The notes under the pieces were generated by a model that was given only the letters and a program-made list of their open reading frames with translations, was not told where the DNA came from and did not search any database. A program made the translations under genes and the position numbers. DNA of 64,000 bases, taken from the NCBI GenBank assembly GCA_018257865.1, contig JAEUBA010000008.1, positions 372,001-436,000 of the forward strand. The letters run 5' to 3'. This stretch comes from Stereocaulon alpinum. Taxonomy: Eukaryota > Ascomycota > Lecanoromycetes > Lecanorales > Stereocaulaceae. How positions within the stretch are numbered: the first letter of the stretch is position 1; every line of letters starts with the position of its first letter. Positions 13,050 through 25,250 of this stretch are shown in pieces.

Positions 13050-15220
13050 CTACGTGCTATCTAATTCTTGAAGTAGTAGCTGTGTCCCTTTATTTCCTGC
13101 CGAAGTCTTCTTTTCCGGCTTTCCACCTCTGCCCTTCCTCCCCTTCTCCTCGCTGTGCCCTTTTTCCGATGAATCAGCCGCTACCGCAAGCCTCTGTTTA
13201 CACTCTTTCTTGCTTAGTGTCTTCTTCAACTCCTCCACTTTCTCAAAACCCGGCGCCTCTAATAGTCCGACGATGACGAAAGAGTTGCTACCAATTGCCC
13301 AGGTTACTACGTCATCTTTGATGGCTTTGTAGAGTATGTTGTGGAAGCCTAAAGGTGGATCGACAGGATCAATCGCTTTCGTTGCAGGGTTGAATCGTCC
13401 ACCTTGGACAAGTGTCTTCAGCATTCTGCCTGCTGAAGGTTGATTGAGCAGATTTTGAATCTCTTCTTCGCCATTCGTTAGTGCCGCAACTGCATTCAAG
13501 GCCGGCTCCCGGCCGTCAACGGCTCCGAGTAGAACCCCAGTAATGAACTGGCATCCGAAGCTGGTAGCCACTAGCTCTTTTGCATGAGAAGCTATCAGTG
13601 AGAGCAAAGCTGGCGACAATGATGCTACTAATTCCTTCCGTCTCTGCTCAGGGTCCTTCTTTGATGTTGTAGTTCGTATCCTGTGGATCTCGTCGAGTAG
13701 CTTCAGATCCTCAGTCGATAGGATTGCTTTTGCTTTACCGCAGAAAGGGTACAACAACGGTATGCGGGCGTTGAGATGAATTGCGGCTGCGAGTAGGTCC
13801 TGCTGCTGACTCTCGGATTTCGTGTCCTTGCCCACCAGCTCAGGAAAGACGGATTTAGATACCAAGACGGTGTCGTCAATGACATCGTACACTGCTAATA
13901 GCACTTGATGACCATTTGCATCGTACGCTAGCGTCTGCATCGTCTCCTTATATGTCCTGAGTATATGCTTGCGATCCTTTGCGTTGCCGTATGCAAGAGC
14001 TAAGCATACAAGACGAGCACCGGATTTGGTGAAGGCCAGATTCTTGAGTAAATCGCCTTCTTCGTCTCCTTTGAGAAGTTCTATAAATTCTGTCATCTCT
14101 TCACTTCCTGATTGTACGTTCAGAAAATACTGAAGCATTGCATCGTGTAGCATAGTAAATCCCGTAGTCTTCTTTTGCACGAGTAGATTGATTAAATCCA
14201 GTAATGACCGCATAATTGGGGTTCTCTTTTCTGGGGTCTTGACGAGTAGCTCCTTGAGATCTGCCAATACCGGTCCCCTTGCCGTCGATTTGAACAGAGC
14301 GTATTCAGCGCCATACCATTCACGGAGCAGCGTAGCTTTCTGTGATGGTGTGGCAATGCCTCGGTAAATGTCATCAAGTATCCAAGATGCCTCAGGATGC
14401 TTCATCATCCGTCTCACTTGGCCGTAGAACTCAGGAACAACCAAATCTCTAGTCTCCTCATCGCCATGCACAAGCATCTTCCCTATCAGGAACTTTGCGT
14501 ATTTGCTCTCGGCTAATGCTTTGTACTCTCCTTTCAGTTCCTTTGCTATCATCTTCCGTTGGTCCACGTTGGCATATTTGAGCGCTGTCTGAATTACGCG
14601 TACGGAGTCGTGCTTGAAGACGAAGTCCTTCACTCGTCCTGTGATGATCCCGAATAGCTCCGCGACCAAAGCCTTCCTCTCATCCTTGGGTACGTGTGAT
14701 TTTCTTCGTAAGCGCTCCCATAGCTTCTTTGACCTGGCTATTGAGTCTGCGTTGGGCTTGGCTGCTTTGCGTTCTTGTTTCTCCACCTTTTGCTTCGCGT
14801 GGGCTTCCTTAGAGGAACCTGCTAGCTGCTATGTTAGTTGAGGGGTGAAGCATGACGAGATGTGGGCCTTGTTGTAGACGTGATCTTACCATTGGTAGAA
14901 GTAGGTTTGGTCTTAGACTGTGCTGTATCCGCTGTATCTGTGGCGATTCCAGTACCTCCATCTTCATTGTCTTCCTCCGAGATACCTCCTAGCTCATCGC
15001 CTTCTTCAACCTGTTCACCTGATGGCCAGCTAGCGCCGTCATCGTCACCGCTTTGAGAGGTAGTATCCGACTCCACTATGGGCTCCGAGTCTGTCTCTGT
15101 CTCAAAAAGTTGTACTGGGGTGGGGGGCTTGGTTCTTTTCTCGTCGTTCTTCAGCTTTTTCTGGGTACTCGCAGCTTGGGGCTTCGTACCAAATGTGGCT
15201 TTGCGCTTTACCCCTGCCAT
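13050..15220 (-). CDS. PUF6: Pumilio-family RNA-binding protein PUF6
   Basis: PUF6 (human PUM3) is a nucleolar/nuclear protein with divergent Pumilio repeats that binds RNA and supports 60S ribosome biogenesis; in yeast it also represses ASH1 mRNA. Exons are 15220-14890 and 14818-13050, with a 71-bp intron (14819-14889), giving 699 aa. The first about 115 residues are Lys-rich then acidic. The repeats start at about KSHVPKDERKALVAELFGIITGRV; HDSVRVIQTALKYANVDQR and YAKFLIGKMLVHG are clear Pumilio helices. The C-terminal half corresponds to the CPL domain. The tail is Lys-rich, fitting a nucleolar protein. An apparent start at 14786 is GTG inside exon 2; the phase-1 join (g|gt) shows that translation begins at ATG 15220. 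Confidence 0.93.
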
Positions 15221-15690
15221 ATTTGATTGCTAATGTTTACTTTATACTATCTCGAAATATTGTGGGTAAGGGCTCGTGAAAAATATCCTGCTCGGCAAAA
15301 CCTTCCGAAAGTGATTAGTGCTAACCTACGTTCGTCATTCGATTCGAGCTTTAAGGCACAAGAAAGTGATAGGTGAGTCAAATCGTCGATTGATGAAGTT
15401 CATGAATGTCAATTCTCTGTCTGGCTATCTGCGTAGACGAACAGTCCCGCTGAGAACTGCCAACGGTGCTGCATAGAGGCCTACTACCGATTCAAAAGAT
15501 CCATCAGACTCATTAGATATTAGTATCGACTTTACAGTCAGGCTCTCTTGGTAGCAAACGGGCTTCCATGCCATGAAACCAATCCTTGCCAGCTCCAAGC
15601 CTCAACAATGCTGCCAAACGCCCAAACTCGTCACTCAATTCAATCATTAAACAATTATCATGCCAAACGTCTTCCTACTTGTACTGATGC
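15221..15690. other. Intergenic, likely PUF6 promoter and upstream 3' flank
   Basis: About 470 bp between the PUF6 start and the stop of the next minus-strand gene. I see no coding potential or repeat. Confidence 0.55.
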
Positions 15691-16631
15691 CTACCTCACG
15701 ACCCCATCATCGCTCGCAGTGGTGATAGGCTGCTCGATGTTACCTAGCTCCGCACCCTGGCCACTGTGCCCACGTTTCCTGCCAGGCAGATGGAAACCTC
15801 TGTGACTCGAAGTTGGTCGAGCCGCCTCGCCAGTCACTGTTGGTTCAGCGTTATCGCCAAAGCGTGAAAATATTCCCTTTTTCTTTGGTGGCTGCTTTGC
15901 TTCGTCGCTCAGTCCTACGTCCTCAAATGTCTCCTCTTCCGTTGGCGCTGGTCGCTCAAATTCGCTAGAGTTGACGGCGGAGCGTGTAGGACGGGTCCTT
16001 TTTGTATCTAGACTTCCTCGAGCATCTAGGCTTCCACGAGCGGAGGAATTTTCATGTGGATATACAGGGGAGCGAGCCGAGATGTCCTGCATCGGAAAGA
16101 AGTCTCAGCATAGTAGGCAACCAATAACACAGAGGATATCTTACAAACGATCTGCGGTAAGATTCGAACGATTCGCGGGAGATTGAGAATGGCTCGTTAT
16201 CTTTGAGCATGCTCCTGTGGTTAGAAGTTGAGGAGCCATTTGGGGATCTGGCCCAGAAGCTCTTTTTTTCTGGCGGCGAAGGCTACCGCGATGCTCAGCG
16301 CCGTCTTTTGCAACCCAAGATGTGCATTTGGTCTTATGGACTCACAGGAAGGTAGACGCCGCTATCATTGACCACTGAATTGCATTGATCAGTCCCTATA
16401 ATCCATCCATTGTTCTGGCGGTCAGGGCGGCTTACCGCTGAGCTTGTATTCGCTCGGCTCTTCTCTCTTCTTAATGCTCAGGGACGATGAGGCCCTCGAT
16501 CCCGTAAAGCTCGATTTCTGCGAAGCCTCGTCACCTCCGGCTCCATATGAGGGTCTAACGTTTTCGTCTTGCGTTGGAGTGATTCCATTGACGAGAGGCT
16601 TCTTGCCGAACGGATTACGGAAAGGCGGCAT
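15691..16631 (-). CDS. Small conserved fungal protein, 4 exons, unknown function
   Basis: Exons are 16631-16436, 16374-16346, 16282-16145 and 16086-15691, giving 252 aa. The second exon is only 29 nt. Splicing produces SEYKLSVVNDSGVYLPPSP, then EPFSISRESFESYRRSF, then DISARSPVYPH, a run I recognise from uncharacterised Pezizomycotina proteins. The phases fit at every junction. ATG 16631 (MPPFRNPFG) is preferred over the in-frame ATG 13 codons upstream, because the conserved block starts there. The chain is Ser/Arg/Pro-rich, with no signal peptide, membrane helix or recognisable catalytic motif. Short SPxR and RxxS motifs suggest phosphorylation, which is inference. No function is assigned. 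Confidence 0.85.
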
Positions 16632-17957
16632 TACAATGTGTGAATGTTCTCGAGGAATGCAGTGTAACAATCAATGGATGCAAAGTAACTGCGCTTGGGC
16701 TATGCAGTGGTTATGCATGGAAGATGCTGGCTCGCTGGGTAGAGATCAATGACGGAGAGTTCGGGATCTCGGAAAGCACCTGACGCGCCTAAATTGGAAA
16801 CCACAACCGGTACGGCAGCGCATGTCGACTAATTCCCTACGAGAAGTCCTCTTGATAGAGTACTGTGCTCGCCTGCAAAGCTGTGCATCGATCTACAATG
16901 TTCTAGACAGGGGGATCGTTAACAGCGACTGCAGGGCTGTTTGATAGGTAATTCTCCGCAATGACGCTAAATGTAGTACGCTAGCGGGTGACCAAGGCGC
17001 CATCCCCGCAGCTAGTTAGGATTCTGTGTATGACAGCATCGCACAACGGTTTCAAGCCTTCTGAAACGGACTGTTCATGTAGAAATATTGGCGAAGAAAT
17101 GGGGTACCAAGCTGGCCTTGGAAAAAATGAATGCTTAGGAGCTATAAGTCGCTGGCATCTAGCCAGAAACACGGTTTCTAGTACCTGGATGTAAGGTAGG
17201 GCATTGGACACATTGCATTGCATATGCGACCACCGACTTGGGAGCAGCTAACCTATGGGAAGAGGATATGCTCGGACACGTTTTCGCTTTACGAGGTGGG
17301 GCTCTGCAAGCAACGGCAGAAGTTCAAATATGGTATGAGAGATCGTAAATGCATAAGTCCTTGATGTGGAAAAAGTTGAATACGTTTCCCAGTAGCTGGC
17401 AGCTTCAGTATGAAGACGACACCAACTTACGAATGCCTTGCTTCACCTTGCGGGTAAAAAGGGAGCATAGCGATGACATAATAGGCGACCCCTGCATACC
17501 TTTGCATTTTACGAAATATATTACAGAAAATCCATATTAAGGTAGGCAAGGAGCCGCTTCTCGTACCACAAACGTGCCCACGCGTTTCACACTCACGCCA
17601 TCAATCTTGACATTTCTACTTCTTTTTCGATCATGGGGTTCGATGCTATCTTTAGCACTGTCGCCGCTTCTTAAGTGATTGGGATTGTGGTGTAATGCAA
17701 TACTGTAGGCAGCCGGCATACGAGGTTCGGAACGAATCCCACTTCGGCTTTCGCTGAACACTTCACTTCACTTCACTATCAGATCCTGCGTCCATCCTTG
17801 TTTTCACCTTTTCGACACACCTTGTTTCCTAAAGCCCATCAGCACTCATCCATTACACTCGTTGTTCACCACATAACCAGATGTTAGCGCTGCTGCAAAA
17901 ACAAAAATATCATTGTATGGAAGCCTTCACCAGCAAATAGGGAAGGAACGACACAGG
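16632..17957. other. Divergent intergenic region, no gene recognised
   Basis: A 1.3 kb gap between two divergently transcribed genes, presumably holding both promoters. It contains a short CACTT tandem repeat at 17759-17778. Open frames here are short and unremarkable. Confidence 0.55.
17759..17778. repeat. CACTT microsatellite
   Basis: Three perfect CACTT units and a final CACTA, about 180 bp upstream of the next start codon. Confidence 0.8.
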
Positions 17958-19463
17958 ATGCCGGGAGCCTTTTTCAAGTCGTGGGCACTATGGGAACAAC
18001 TCTGCTTTGTGAGTCGAGCATACAACGCAGACAGTCGGAAGCAATACTTATTATGACAAATAGGCACTAGGCGCCGGCATCGTATGCTCTACTCTAGAAC
18101 TCCCTAAAACCAAAACTGACGTGGCCAGGTCCTCGTGATCCTTTTAGGATGCAGCGTGCTCATCTATAACCACTGGCGGCTTCGCAAGTACACTGCTATC
18201 GCGGCCACAAAAGCAACGCTCACGCAACAAATGCAACACACCCCAAGTGTCCGGCGACGCCAAGGCCAAGAGATCCCATTTGGTGTTCGAGCACTTGAGA
18301 AAGGTGTCGAGGTGGATGGAGTTTGGATTTCACGCTCTAATACACCCGCCAACAGTGTACCTGGGAGCCCAGAGCTTTTTCCGAGAGCGAAAGCGGCCCA
18401 TGAGGATCTGTCCACCGGTAGAACATCTTCAGCCTCAAACATGTCTCGCATAGAAATGCCCCAGCCTGTTCATTCACATCTCGCGGTCATGAGGCCATCG
18501 GGAAGCAACAACAAAAAGCCAAGTCCACCATCCGATACACGGGTCCCAGAGCGGACGCATAAGCCACCACCAACCTCTGATCATCAACGCCGTGGGCAAG
18601 CTACTTACCGACCTCGCCGTTCTTCGAAGTTGAGGTATAGTGACTCTATTGACCCTGAGGATTCTGAAGCCATCGAGGCTCTTGAAGGTCGTTCTTGGCC
18701 AGATGGGAATGGCAAACGTCCGGAAGGTAATTTCATAGCCCTGATATCTTCCTATCCACACTCACACGACGCTGTAGGATCGGAATCAGAATCTGGCTAC
18801 CAAGACCGCTCTGTATCGGGGTCTGGATCCTCGAGTAGTGACGCATATGATGCTTCCAACCACGCAACCCCACCTAAACAGTCAGCCGCTTTCCTTCATC
18901 CCAATTACCTCAAACCTACAAAGGGACATGCACCAGCTTCTTACGAGCTCTCAGATATTGAACCCATTGGACCGAGCACCCACGATGCGCACGTTGACGA
19001 GCGGGGCCACCTTCTTGTACGAAACCGATATAACGGGATGACGGTAGCTTATGACTCTGCACAGGATGCCGTCCCAATAGTGACTACAACACCGCACCAC
19101 GAAACCAGTGACCCTTTCACTACACCGGACGGAACTCCTCCAGATCGTCATTTGCCAGCCTTTGGCTTAGATCACGAGTCCGCAAACTACCGCACTCAAC
19201 AGATTGATCCAACCGAAGTCACTTATACTCCCGGCCATGCTGAGCCTTTGAAACCATTCGACGGCAATCGACAATTGAGGAGGGCGCAGGTCATCCGAAA
19301 GGTTAATTCGGGCTTTGAGATCTTACGGCCTGGGAGCCTTAATGTTCCTCGTCAAAGCACGGACAGTGCTGAGTGGACAGCGGAAGAATCCGGAATTAAG
19401 CGACAGTCACGTAAATTACAAAAAAGAGGACGTGCGAATTCGTATGGCATCGAACAGACATGA
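17958..19463 (+). CDS. Single-pass membrane protein conserved in fungi, unknown function
   Basis: Exons are 17958-18008, 18064-18081 and 18129-19463, giving 467 aa. The middle exon has only 18 nt (six codons, ALGAGI) and completes one membrane helix: the spliced N-terminus MPGAFFKSWALWEQLCF-ALGAGI-VLVILLGCSVLIYNHW has a hydrophobic stretch at about residues 17-38. Basic residues (WRLRKY) follow, so the long C-terminal tail is probably cytosolic by the positive-inside rule. Just after comes IPFGVRALEKGVEVDGVWISR, the most conserved block of this uncharacterised family. The remaining 400 residues are hydrophilic, Ser/Pro/His-rich and probably disordered. The frame starting at GTG 18135 is only the third exon. 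Role unknown. Confidence 0.85.
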
Positions 19464-19880
19464 ATAGAGAATACAGGGGCTTCGTGGTTCCTCACCAGAT
19501 CGATCAGGGTTTGCATTGGCGTTTGGGGAACAATAGCATCACTGGTTTTAAACGGAAGGCATTCGCATTTAGCGTGCGCTAATAGGGGCAGGGCACTCAG
19601 GACTTCAGGACGAGAGATTTCGATTCCAAAAAGATCTTGGAGGGAGGCTGTCTATTCCAAGGAAAGGTCCTGGCGCATTGGTCATTTGCATGAGCACTGA
19701 GCTACTCACGGCTGAGGGAGTACACAGACTGGGTAAAGGTTCTAGCAAAAACTGGGCTTGAAGAACGCACAGTAAAAGTCGCGGCACTTGAAAGCATGCC
19801 GTCCAAGTGTAGATAGTCTTCGATCATTGCTGTTAGCGGAGCATTAACGAACACGAAATTTGATAGATTGCGTGTGAATA

Positions 19881-19899
19881 GTCACGTGATTAACGTGAC
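19881..19899. promoter_or_regulatory. Inverted repeat with CACGTG core upstream of RAD51
   Basis: GTCACGT and ACGTGAC form perfect 7-bp arms around a 5-base spacer. The left arm runs into CACGTG, the E-box recognised by bHLH factors. The repeat lies about 220 bp before the RAD51 start. Binding is inferred from sequence only. Confidence 0.5.
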
Positions 19900-19916
19900 T
19901 GCCTTTACTGGCGCGA

Positions 19917-19922
19917 ACGCGT
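19917..19922 (+). promoter_or_regulatory. MluI cell-cycle box (ACGCGT) upstream of RAD51
   Basis: A perfect ACGCGT about 200 bp before the RAD51 ATG. In yeasts this element binds MBF and drives G1/S expression of DNA replication and repair genes, RAD51 among them. A single hexamer can occur by chance, so support is moderate. Confidence 0.5.
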
Positions 19923-20119
19923 CTTCCCATTCGACCAACGTCCGAGTCAACAAGCTTTGCCACCATACTGACAACATCACTCACAGCCGTCCCAAATCAT
20001 CTTGCACCCCAGACAGGCTTGGAGAGCAGATTTCAAAAGTGTTAATCCAAATAAGTCGATCGTTGTGCCAAGCCGACTGTCCCCACTTCCAGACGTCATA
20101 ACTTGGTATATCCACCACC

Positions 20120-21329
20120 ATGAGTGCAGGGGAGGCAGATGAGACACAATCGGCCTATGGAGATGGAGGTGGAGGACCCGGTGCGCCAACACCGTTGTCG
20201 GTCTTAGATGTATGCATGCCTTGTCCTCGAAAGCTATTCGGAGCATTGGCTGACGTGGGAAGGGTGTTGCTGGTCTGTCCGCTCGAGACATTAAGCTGGT
20301 GGTAGATGGAGGGTTCAACACCGTCGAATCGGTAGCATATACGTGGGTCTACTCTGAAAAATGGCATGAGCGGAGGCTGATAGATGGACAAGGCCTCGAA
20401 GAGTGCTTGAACAGATAAAAGGCATATCAGAACAGAAAGCCACAAAGATATTAGCAGAAGGTACGCTTTATATCACACCCCTACTCTCACAGAACTGGTT
20501 ACTCATGCTATCCGTAGCCTCTAAGCTCGTCCCCATGGGATTTACAACAGCAACAGAAATGCACCAACGCCGCTCCGAGCTCATATCAATCACCACCGGC
20601 AGCAAACAACTCGATACACTCCTAGCAGGCGGCATAGAGACGGGCTCCGTCACCGAAATCTTTGGCGAATTCCGAACGGGCAAGTCACAAATATGCCACA
20701 CATTAGCCGTTACATGCCAACTCCCCTTCGACATGGGTGGTGGCGAAGGGAAATGCCTCTACATTGACACCGAAGGCACATTCCGCCCAGTCAGACTACT
20801 GAGTGTAGCAAACCGTTACGGCCTGTCAGGAGAAGAAGTCCTCGACAACGTCGCCTACGCCCGAGCATACAACTCAGACCACCAACTGCAACTCCTCAAC
20901 CAAGCCTCAAACATGATGTGCGAAACCCGCTTCTCCCTCCTAATCGTCGACTCCGCAACCTCCCTCTACCGAACAGACTACGCCGGCCGCGGCGAGCTCT
21001 CCGGCCGACAGACACATCTCGCGAAATTCATGCGCACGCTACAACGTCTAGCAGACGAATTCGGCATTGCGGTCGTTATCACGAATCAGGTCGTTGCGCA
21101 GGTTGATGGTGGACCGAGTGCGATGTTCAATCCGGATCCCAAGAAACCTATTGGGGGGAATATCATTGCGCATGCATCTACTACAAGACTATCACTCAAG
21201 AAGGGACGGGGCGAGACGAGAATTTGTAAGATATATGATAGTCCCTGTTTGCCGGAGAGTGATTGTCTGTTCGCTATCAAAGAGGATGGAATCGGCGATC
21301 CAAGTCCTAAGGACTTAGAGAAGGACTGA
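20120..21329 (+). CDS. RAD51: RAD51 recombinase
   Basis: RAD51 forms ATP-dependent filaments on single-stranded DNA and carries out homology search and strand exchange in the nucleus. Exons are 20120-20209, 20263-20342, 20393-20460 and 20518-21329, giving 349 aa, the usual length for fungi. The joins give LSVLD-GVAGLS, VAYT-PRRVLEQIKG and KILAE-ASKLVPMGF, all family-conserved. The N-terminal helix-hairpin-helix domain covers about residues 28-85. Walker A is GEFRTGKS (129-136, Lys135). Walker B lies in SLLIVDSATSLYRTD, and the L2 loop contains VVAQVDGGPSAMFNP. The fourth exon reads C-rich for its first 540 bases and G-rich for the rest. It is convergent with NUP120, leaving about 300 bp between stop codons. 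In other filamentous fungi the gene is called uvsC or mei-3. Confidence 0.97.
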
Positions 21330-21633
21330 TCTGGCATGACGCCTGGATGTGGGTAATGCTCTAAGTGATGGACGGAATCAGAGGAGCGGTTTTTATTGGC
21401 ATGTGAAAACGAATTGTAATACTATGCAAGGCGCTGGCAATGGCATTGGGAGCATGGTTTTAGACCAGGGGTATCTATGCATATACGGCATTTCAAGGAT
21501 GTAAATCATTCCAAGGTGAATGGAAGGCATCATGCATTGTGGCAGTGGTATCTTCGATAAAAAGCAACAGTCAAAACGCCCGCTACCTTCGACTCTGCGA
21601 GATGCTTTTGTCCACCTTGGAATATTGTACAGA
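21330..21633. other. Convergent 3' gap, RAD51/NUP120
   Basis: About 300 bp holding both 3' ends. Short frames are open but not gene-like. Confidence 0.6.
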
Positions 21634-24600
21634 TCACGAAACATCCATCTCATCCCCCACCCCCATCCCACCACCGAACCCGAATCTACCTCCCTCAATC
21701 ATACTCCGCCGATCCAACTCCTTCTGATACGCGCTTCTCACATCCGCAACAGTGACCACCTTCCTCTTCGCCTTCTCACCCGCGTGTCCAGGGTTGGGTG
21801 CGTCACCCTCACTCAACACCCAATTGTTCTCCTTCCCCGCACACGCTAACAGATTGATGACAGTTAGATACCCCTCTTCCAACCCATCCGCATCCCTCTT
21901 AACCCTCGCTTGTGCAGCTTGTAAAGGCGGGAGTAAAGCAGCTGCTGCGCCACGGAAATTGTTGTGCCGGATACGCCATGCTGCTAGGATTTTCGGGGAG
22001 GTGGTTTGAGAGGAGAGGATGGTGTCTATTTCCGAGAGGAGGTTTGGTGGGAAGGGGAATGCGAGGAGTTGTGGGAGGGCATTGGGGGTTGTGAGGAGGG
22101 AGGAGACGAAGCTTGGGAGGAGGGTTGAGGGGGATGGGTGCCGGGTTAGGGCTGAGTAGGCGGTTGTGAAGTCTGTTGTTTGGAGGGAGGCTTGGAAGAG
22201 GGATGTTAGGAGGGTGAGGGATTGTTCTGAGGGTTTTTCGGAGGGGGGATTTAGTTGGAGGGCGAGGTGGGCGAAGTGCGCCATTTGGGTGGGGCAGGAA
22301 GCGGCGTCGAAGAGGTTGAGGATGTGGGTGTAGTAGGTTGGGAGGCCGTTGCCGAAAGAGAGGGCGTCCATTGGGGAGAGGAGACCGTGGGAGGCGCCGG
22401 TATAATCGAAGTCTGAGGAACGAGCTGTTGGTGTAATTAGCTATGTGGTGCACAGCGCAAGTGAGTAGACTTACAGAGTTTGAATGCGGCCTTTTTGAAG
22501 TAGATGGCTGCTTCAGTAAACTCGTCCTTGACAAGATATAATCGTCCTTTGATATAGGTCGCCCACTCAGTGCAAGGCTGATAGCGAAGGAAGTCTGAAG
22601 CCAAGTCGATGTTGTTGTTCGCGAGAAGATTGCATTGCACGTAGACTTGGACATCGTCTAGGCTAATATCTGCGTCCCCTCCGAGCGTCCATTGTAGGAG
22701 GTCGTGGACAGTGTACGTCAATGCCTCGCTCTGAGGCTGTGTATTGTGAGGTTGGGCTGGCAGAGGAAGCGCGAAGAGGTCCTCAAGCACTGTCGAAGTT
22801 TTGCTTTGGTCGTTGCTAGCAGCGTCGGTACTTGTAGCTTTGGTCGTAGCGGGCCTTGAGACGTCCTTGCTCTTTTCAGCCCTGGTGTTTGTGGCCAGCC
22901 AACGCATGATCTGATATTGCTTAAGTCTCTCGAGCAGCGCTTCGTATATCGTGTTTGCGTCAAAGCTCAACATGGGCCAATCCTTTCGATCTGTTTCCAT
23001 GTCTACAAAAACCACGAGAACTAAAAGGTCGAACAGCAGTCTCTCGCGGAGTGCTATCATCTCTCGGGCCCCATTCACAAGGACCCCTCGACCAAAGGTT
23101 GTGTGTACCAGTCCCGAATCTTCTGGCGGCATGCTGTGAGACATTTCGTCTAGAAGAGCAATGAAGGTATCTGTGTCCAGGCCATCATAACCTCCAATAT
23201 GTTTGAGCGTTTTGGCCAAATTTTCGATTTGGGAAATACTGATCTCCGCAGCGAAGTTGCATCGGTCGTAGAAAGATTGAATTCGAAGGGGCACAGAGTA
23301 CGACGGCTGTAACCAAAGTTCCTCGGCCAGTATTGAGCCACAGCTTTGTCGAAGACCGTAGCTGAAGCTTTGCCGGAACATCGTGGCTGCCTCAACAATT
23401 ACCGCAATCTCGTCTGGTAATTTTGGCTCTTTGCCCTGATCTACCTCAATCGAAGGCCGTTCTAGCATACCTACAGATTTTCCTAAGGTTGCTGAGCTAT
23501 TCTGAGCTATGATTTCAACCTTATCACAAGTGCGGATGGCTGACACTCCATCAGCGAAAGCAATGTACGGTATCTCGGTATGTTCATCGTAAGCGAGTGC
23601 TGAGATCTCCCATCTCGACCTGTCCAGATCACGAATCTCTTGCCATAGCACTGTCCACTCCTCATCCGTTGCTTCACGGTACTTGTTGAAGTCGTTCCCA
23701 GGGATTGTATCGTTGACGCGTAGTGTGATTGCTAAGCACATACGCTCCTTCAAGGAGGCTTTGGTTGGTGGTGGAGAGACCGACCGTTCAGAACAGTACA
23801 TCGCGAGAGCAGTCTCAAGCACGTGTTCAGGATATTGACCGGGCGTTAGAAGGAATTGGGGCCACTTGTCTATAGCATCCTCAGGGTCCACGTCTGACAG
23901 ATGCGGCACCGGAGTCTCATCCAAGGTCTCGGAGGCCACCATTATCCAATTACTTTGCCAAAGATCTGGCAAATCCTCTATTTGGAACTTCAAGCTATAC
24001 AGCTTGTGGTGTCTATTCGACCTCATAAGAACCCACATCTCCGACTGTTGGCCCCGGTGGCCGCCCTTGATCTTAAAGTCTGCCACTTTCCATATAGCCT
24101 TGCTCTCTGGGCTCGGATCCGGGTCTGGGGGTTTGAGAGAATGCTCTGAGAAGAGGTGGCGTACACCTCGGTCGCCATGGTCTGGATCGCGAATCCCCCA
24201 GAACGTGAAATGCCCGAAGTCGTGAGGAGAGAACGTCGCAGCGTAGTACAAGTCTCCCTCTATAGAACCGTCGGCTTCGAACACTTGTAAGACGTTTGAA
24301 CTACCAGGATCCAGCATGACTTTTGGTACGTCATGTGGTTCGCGATGCTGCCAGAGAAGGTCCTTGGAGAAGACGCTCGTGGCCTTGTTCGGGCTCCAGA
24401 TTCTCAGAGTGTGGTTGAGGCATACAGCAAAGATGTGCTTCTTGTCTGGCGACAGTGCCATAGCAACAGGCGTGCCCTGCTCTAACGTAACGCCGTCAAA
24501 TTTGACCGTATTGCTCCCCTGCCATCGTACCAGTCCTCGCAATGATGAGGTCCATTGCCCATCTCCGTAAGTAGTCTCATGCCATTTTGAGCCATCCTCC

Positions 24601-25250
24601 TCTTTCTTTCTCGTCAGCTGTAACAGCCGTCCATCACTCAAGGAAACGACGAGCTGGAGCGAGCTTGCTGCAACGAGGTTGTGTGGCGTGCTGATGCTAA
24701 ACGTGGCCGGCTTAGACGTCTTGCACCATCTCGAGATATCCTCTTCTGAAGCAGTGACATGGCAAAAGAAGTCCTTCCGTATTGTAAACGTGTAGAGCTC
24801 ATTCACGTGCGTTAACGCAATTACACTGATAGCGTCCTGGTCTTCTGCATCTGCTAAAGTCACACCCCCACGCTTGATTGCGTTTGGGAAAAGCAGCTGT
24901 ATGGTTAATGAGGCTTCCCTCTCCTCCCGGTTTCTCTTGCTCAAGTCCACGCAGCGTAGCTCTAACACTCTGCTCTCTTGTAACACGCGCCATATAAAGT
25001 TTCGTGGGTGTCTCTTGGACTTGCCGAAAAAGAAAGAGCTGGAGCTTGCCAGGCAGTATCTGTTGAATGTATCCTCATCTGTGTACACCGGGGAGCTCCT
25101 GAGAACGCGACGCTGTTGACGTGGGCGGACGCTGAAGGTGCTGCTTGAAGAGACTTGGATCTGGATCACAGAGCCTGGACACGAAGGCTCTAGTTCGGTC
25201 CTAGTTTCTTTGAAGAGACACAACGAGCTTGTTGGAGCTTTAAGATCCAT
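21634..25250 (-). CDS. NUP120: Nucleoporin NUP120/NUP160
   Basis: A scaffold subunit of the Y-shaped NUP84/107 complex of the nuclear pore. Exons are 25250-22475 and 22424-21634, with a 50-bp intron at 22425-22474, giving 1188 aa, as expected for fungal Nup120. The N-terminal half has the divergent beta-propeller pattern, with HTLRIWSPNKATSVF as its most WD-like strand. From about residue 600 it is helical. The segment around LSLDDVQVYVQCNLLANNNIDLASDFLRY is the region I used to identify the family. ATG 25250 is the first true start; the codon before it is TTG. The second exon (C-terminal about 260 residues) differs sharply in base composition from the first, being almost all C/T-ending codons towards the stop. 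Confidence 0.9.

Larger units (their letters stand above)
19464..20119 (+). promoter_or_regulatory. RAD51 upstream region
   Basis: A 656-bp interval between the membrane-protein gene and the RAD51 ATG. It has no coding potential. It includes an MluI cell-cycle box at 19917-19922 and a near-by perfect inverted repeat at 19881-19899, listed separately. Confidence 0.5.

Noticed and set aside
14786..14786. Apparent PUF6 start
   Set aside because: The codon is GTG inside exon 2; the spliced frame starts at 15220.
21899..22654. 251-codon minus ORF, Pro/Leu/Arg-rich
   Set aside because: Alternative frame of NUP120 across its intron; composition is a shadow of skewed DNA.
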